Source: Lysobacter_F sp035645555
GTDB lineage: Bacteria > Pseudomonadota > Gammaproteobacteria > Xanthomonadales > Xanthomonadaceae
Assembly: GCA_035645555.1 (NCBI GenBank)
Contig: DASQMI010000098.1
Location: 18,362-82,361, forward strand
Direction of reading: 5' to 3'
Length of the DNA: 64,000 nucleotides
Shown: one piece after another, positions 60,936 to 64,000 of the stretch
Layout: every line of letters starts with the position of its first letter
How positions within the stretch are numbered: the stretch's first letter is position 1
The notes under the pieces: generated by a model
Databases searched by the model: none
What the model was told of the DNA's origin: nothing
What the model saw: the letters and a program-made list of their open reading frames with translations, nothing else
Position numbers and translations under genes: made by a program

Positions 60936-62333
60936 TCACCGGTCGGAATCGGTCGAATCGGCGGGCGCGCCCGGCACGGCCCCGTTGGCGCGATCGTCGC
61001 GGCGGAAGCGCCGCACGCCCCACAGCGTGCCGAGCAGGAACACGCTCTCGCCGAAAACGGCGGCCCAGGCGGCACCCGCCTCCGCCAGACGCGGAATCAG
61101 CAGCGCGCTCATCGCCACGGTGGCCACGGTGGCGGCGGCGATGGCATGCACGCGGAACCGGGCGTAGGTATCGGTCAACAGGGCAGCGCCAATCGCCGTA
61201 GCCAGAAACCGTACTGGGATGCACACCGACAGGATCGCGAGAATGCCGGCCACGCTCGCGTACTGCGGACCGAACACTATCGGCACCACCCAAGGCGAAG
61301 CGACTGCCACTGACACCCCCACGGCGAGCCCCAGTCCGAGCATGCCCACCGCCGCCTGCCGGTGGACGCGCCAGAACTTCGGGCGATCGTGGACCACCCA
61401 GCGGTGCAACATCGGCTGCAGGAATTTGGGATAAACGTTGGTCGGAATCAGGTAGACGGCGGTAAGCACTGCCAGCGCCAGGCTGTAGCGACCGGCGTGC
61501 GCGTCACCGGAGATGTACTTCAGCAGGATCGTGTTGAGCTGGTAGAAGACCGGGTAAAGCGCCGCGAAGACACCAAACGGCCACGCCTGGAACCACAGCT
61601 CACGCATGCCTGGCGCCGGCGCGGGCGCCATCGCTTCTGGCCGCGGGCCGTGGCCCTTCAGATCCATCCGCCCGCGCGCCATCGCGGTTAGCTGCGGCAA
61701 CGTTGCCACTGCAAGCAGGACCGCGATCCCGCCATAGGCGACGGCAACCATGCGCCCTTCGCGGTACGGCCAAGCCAGCAACGCCAGCGCCACTGCCAGC
61801 CGCGCAGCCGGCGTCACCAGCAGCCACAGCGCCATCTCGGTGAAGCGCTCCTCGAGCCGCAACTTGTTGCAGATCAGCTCGATGGCAAGAATGCCGAGTA
61901 CGACCGGCGACATCACCATGAGCAGGGTGCGTGTGTCGTCCGCCGGAGCGATCAGCAGCGCCCATAGCAGGAGCAGCGCGAGTGCCAAAGCAGTGGTCAG
62001 CGCACTGAACTGCAACGAGGCACGCAACCACCGATGCGCACCCCAGCCTTCCGCGCCATAGACCTTGGTGCGGAACTGCGCCAGCCCGAAACCAGCGAGC
62101 GGCGCGAGCATGGTCACGGTAGCGAGCGACGACGCGAACAGACCGTATTCCTGCGGCCCGAGGATGCGCGCCAGCAGCGTCTGGGTGAGGAACACCATGA
62201 ACGCGCCGATCGCGCTGGCGCCACTGAGCAAGCTCAGCGTCGCGACCGCGCGGCGGAAGCCGCGCGGCAGCAGGCGTGACCACCCGACCTGTTCCAATGC
62301 CGCCGCTCCGGCGCTATACCTCTCGACCGTCAT
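60936..62333 (-). CDS. Wzx-like polysaccharide flippase (MOP superfamily)
   Basis: 465 residues with 12 or more hydrophobic segments. The N-terminal TLSLLSGASAIGAFMVFLTQTLLARILGPQEYGLFASSLATVTMLAPLAGFGL is the polysaccharide-synthase family pattern, and ILAILSVCIPVRFLATAIGAALLTD lies near the end. It would move the lipid-linked repeat unit across the inner membrane. It is the first gene of the run ending with the export lipoprotein. A hairpin spans the start codon. Confidence 0.88.
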   Translation of the reverse strand: MTVERYSAGAAALEQVGWSRLLPRGFRRAVATLSLLSGASAIGAFMVFLTQTLLARILGPQEYGLFASSLATVTMLAPLAGFGLAQFRTKVYGAEGWGAHRWLRASLQFSALTTALALALLLLWALLIAPADDTRTLLMVMSPVVLGILAIELICNKLRLEERFTEMALWLLVTPAARLAVALALLAWPYREGRMVAVAYGGIAVLLAVATLPQLTAMARGRMDLKGHGPRPEAMAPAPAPGMRELWFQAWPFGVFAALYPVFYQLNTILLKYISGDAHAGRYSLALAVLTAVYLIPTNVYPKFLQPMLHRWVVHDRPKFWRVHRQAAVGMLGLGLAVGVSVAVASPWVVPIVFGPQYASVAGILAILSVCIPVRFLATAIGAALLTDTYARFRVHAIAAATVATVAMSALLIPRLAEAGAAWAAVFGESVFLLGTLWGVRRFRRDDRANGAVPGAPADSTDSDR

Positions 62334-62365
62334 CAGGCTTGTCTGTCAGTCCACAAGACACCTGA
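62333..62365 (-). promoter_or_regulatory. Leader hairpin reaching the flippase start codon
   Basis: On the minus strand TCAGG-TGT-CTTGT pairs with ACAAG-CCTGA; the last A of CCTGA is the first base of the ATG. No Shine-Dalgarno is visible outside the stem, so initiation could depend on structure. Confidence 0.4.
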
Positions 62366-62420
62366 CTCTACGAGCGTTGCCGTGAAAGCCGCCTCACTGT
62401 CGAGCTTCGATCCCCTCCCC

Positions 62421-62451
62421 AAAAAAGGCCGCCCCTGACAGGGCGGCCTTT
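62421..62451 (-). terminator. Intrinsic terminator of the beta-helix protein gene
   Basis: AAAGGCCGCCC and GGGCGGCCTTT form an 11-bp stem around a 6-base loop. On the minus strand it continues into TTTTTT, 23 bases after the stop. Confidence 0.9.
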
Positions 62452-62473
62452 GTCGACTCTCCGGGCGTAATGC

Positions 62474-63637
62474 TCAGCGGTAGTAGTTGGTGCCGATCCG
62501 GATGTCGCTGATCGTTCCGCGGCGGAGAATGTCGCGCTCGATCTTGCTCGACCATCCCGACATGCTGAACGCGGTCCTGTCGACGTCGCCCAGCCGCAGG
62601 TAGTTGTCGTAGAACGTATTGCCACTGACCGAGCAGTTGACCGTCCCGTCTTGGATGAACAAACCGGTCGCCTGGTTGTACCGGATGGTGTTCGAGCCGA
62701 TCACCGTGGCCTTGGCGCCGACCGTAACCATGCCACAACTGCCGTTGCGTTCGATCGTGCAGCCACGAACGGTGACGTACTGCGAGCCCTTGTACGCCAG
62801 GATGCCGTACGTCTTGTTGCCGCGGACCACGCAGTTCTGGATGGTGATCTTGTAGGCGACCCCGCCCTCGTCCGGCTCGATGTCGATCCCAGTCTCCGGC
62901 TTGGCACCGTTGCTGTTGGCGAACGTCGAGTCGTGCACTTGCACATAGCGTGCGCGACCGATCGTCAGCGCTTGGCGCCGATTGTTGGTCGAGACAACGT
63001 TCGCGACCACCACGTCTTCCGAATAGATGGCCGGAGCCTGCCAGACCGGCGCCGCGCCGATCGAGATACCGTCGCCGAAGCAATCAGCCACGCGGATGTC
63101 CCGAACGGTCACCCGCTTGCAGCCACGCACGAAGATCGCATGTCCCCACTCGCCGTCACTGCGCAGGTGGCGGTAACGATCGCCGATGATCTGGCCGCCG
63201 GAGATCTCAACATCGCTGACCTTGTCGGCGAGCACGGCGTACGCCTTCAGCGCGCTGTTGGCGATGACCACCAGCTTGGCGTCGGGCGACAGCTCCAGGT
63301 GCATCCGGCTGCGCAAACGCACAGACTTCACCGCATCGATCATGTAGGTGCCGGCAGGGATGTACACGGTCCCGCCGGTCGACGGCAGCGCGTTGATGGC
63401 CCGCTGGATCGCCGCGGTGTCGTTGGTTCGGCCGTCGCCACGCGCGCCGTAGTTCCTGACGCTGAGACGGGTACTGCCACGAGCACGGCTCGGCGGTACG
63501 TAGGCGTGGGCCTGGCCCACTGGGAGCAGGCTGCCGCCGACGACCAGGGGTGCTGCCATCAGCAGCGAGTTGCGGAGGAACGTACGGCGAGGCATGCCAG
63601 CCTCGGCCACGGCGAGCTGAAGTTCGTTCTGATTCAC
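62474..63637 (-). CDS. Right-handed parallel beta-helix protein with Tat-type signal
   Basis: 387 residues from GTG 63637; an ATG at 63595 (MPRRTFLRNSLLMAAPLVV) with GAGG upstream is an equally good start and leaves the export signal intact. The twin arginines in RRTFLR followed by a hydrophobic stretch and QAHA indicate Tat export. VRNYGARGDGRTNDTAAIQRAINALPSTGGTVYIPAGTYMI is the pectate-lyase-3/GH28-like N-cap, and repeated beta-helix coils follow (VTVRDIRVADCFGDGISIG, ITIQNCVVRGNKTYGILAYKG). It may be a lyase, hydrolase or epimerase acting on the polysaccharide of this locus. It has its own terminator. Confidence 0.87.
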   Translation of the reverse strand: MNQNELQLAVAEAGMPRRTFLRNSLLMAAPLVVGGSLLPVGQAHAYVPPSRARGSTRLSVRNYGARGDGRTNDTAAIQRAINALPSTGGTVYIPAGTYMIDAVKSVRLRSRMHLELSPDAKLVVIANSALKAYAVLADKVSDVEISGGQIIGDRYRHLRSDGEWGHAIFVRGCKRVTVRDIRVADCFGDGISIGAAPVWQAPAIYSEDVVVANVVSTNNRRQALTIGRARYVQVHDSTFANSNGAKPETGIDIEPDEGGVAYKITIQNCVVRGNKTYGILAYKGSQYVTVRGCTIERNGSCGMVTVGAKATVIGSNTIRYNQATGLFIQDGTVNCSVSGNTFYDNYLRLGDVDRTAFSMSGWSSKIERDILRRGTISDIRIGTNYYR

Positions 63638-64000
63638 TTTGCGTGCACCTGTCCACCGGCGCGAGCCGGTCTGTGGGTTTCAAAGGAAGGGCCGGGTGGC
63701 CCGCGAGTCACGGCGCGTTTTGCGGCGTGGCACCTCGATCAATCCGGCGTGGAGATCAGGTGAAGCCGCAATGTAGTCGCGGTGAATCGAGTTTTTTGAA
63801 TGCCAAGCAAACACGACTGGAATTGGATGAACCTGCGCAGGCAGCGCTGAATCCAAAGGATGAACAAATTCGCAGCCTGCGAAATTTTCACAGTTGCATC
63901 ACGCCCGACTGCCAGCCCAACCTGCAAGCTCTTGGCCTGCCTGCCTGCTCAACTGACGAAGACACACCTTCCTGAAGTCGCGGTCAGCAACAAAAAAAGC
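63638..64000. other. AT-richer region upstream of the polysaccharide locus
   Basis: 363 bases without a convincing gene; base composition is clearly lower in GC than the rest. It should contain the promoter of the leftward beta-helix gene. TTCGCA-GCC-TGCGAA (63869-63883) is a perfect inverted repeat. Only a short leftward frame of 62 codons is present and I do not accept it. Confidence 0.5.

Noticed and set aside
63739..63927. 62-codon leftward frame at the right end
   Set aside because: No ribosome site or family; lies in the likely promoter region of the beta-helix gene.
1..64000. CRISPR arrays, insertion sequences, prophage or defence islands
   Set aside because: No direct-repeat array, transposase, integrase or phage gene was found; gene order is nearly all core genome.

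Overview
The window is chromosomal DNA of a strongly GC-rich gammaproteobacterium, most likely a member of the Lysobacteraceae/Xanthomonadaceae (Lysobacter, Luteimonas or a relative). Four things point there: the LexA operator next to lexA (19 bp, TTAGTAGTAATACTACTAA) is the type known from Xanthomonadales; TonB-dependent receptors are prominent; a stand-alone RnfB-like ferredoxin follows metG; and several gene orders match that family. I found no insertion sequence, prophage, CRISPR array or plasmid module. Nearly all the window is densely packed core genome. The long ORFs opposite real genes are high-GC mirror frames and were left out.

Layout. 1-4.7 kb is a translationally coupled operon for 5-oxoproline (pyroglutamate): a fused pxpB-pxpC (5' end outside the window), pxpA, two membrane proteins (DUF969 and DUF979, a candidate transporter) and pyroglutamyl peptidase. 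4.7-11.6 kb holds a small exported protein, dcd, a secreted subtilisin-like protease, an Mrp/ApbC Fe-S carrier, a large TonB-dependent receptor and a DUF2147 protein. 11.7-15.2 kb has metG, rnfB and a TraB/GumN protein. 15.5-22 kb is the conserved mutL-ami-tsaE-nnr block read leftwards, with queG divergent. 22-27.7 kb is a leftward run pcnB-folK-panB-panC-panD-pgi (polyadenylation, folate, pantothenate, glycolysis).

27.7-36.3 kb contains tRNA-Glu(CTC) with a clear promoter and terminator, fdxA, dapA with a downstream BamC-like lipoprotein, divergent gcvR-like, bcp/prxQ and PIN-PhoH genes, a pair of overlapping c-type cytochromes, thiD and an alpha/beta hydrolase. 36.3-48.7 kb is the classical DNA-repair/translation island: tRNA-Arg(ACG), tRNA-Ser(GCT), csrA, alaS, recX, recA, lexA with its operator, pncC, then an extra TonB-dependent receptor in front of divergent mutS, and an Hsp15-like S4 protein. 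48.8-54.2 kb is rplS-trmD-rimM-rpsP (leftward), an aminotransferase class IV gene, ffh and a divergent CcsA/YpjD-like gene. 54.2-56.5 kb is a DUF1444 gene and radA. 56.6-63.6 kb is a leftward surface-polysaccharide locus: beta-helix (Tat-type signal), Wzx-like flippase, Wzy-like polymerase candidate, GT4 glycosyltransferase, YdcF/ElyC-like protein and a Wza/GumB-type outer-membrane export lipoprotein. The last 360 bases are AT-richer non-coding DNA.

The clearest functional units are 5-oxoproline recovery, the SOS/mismatch-repair island and the polysaccharide export locus. The most unusual signals are regulatory: an operator directly against the lexA start codon, -10-like elements so close to start codons that leaderless mRNAs are suggested (nnr, queG, pncC), nested inverted repeats upstream of thiD, and start-codon-proximal leader hairpins before the flippase and DUF1444 genes.
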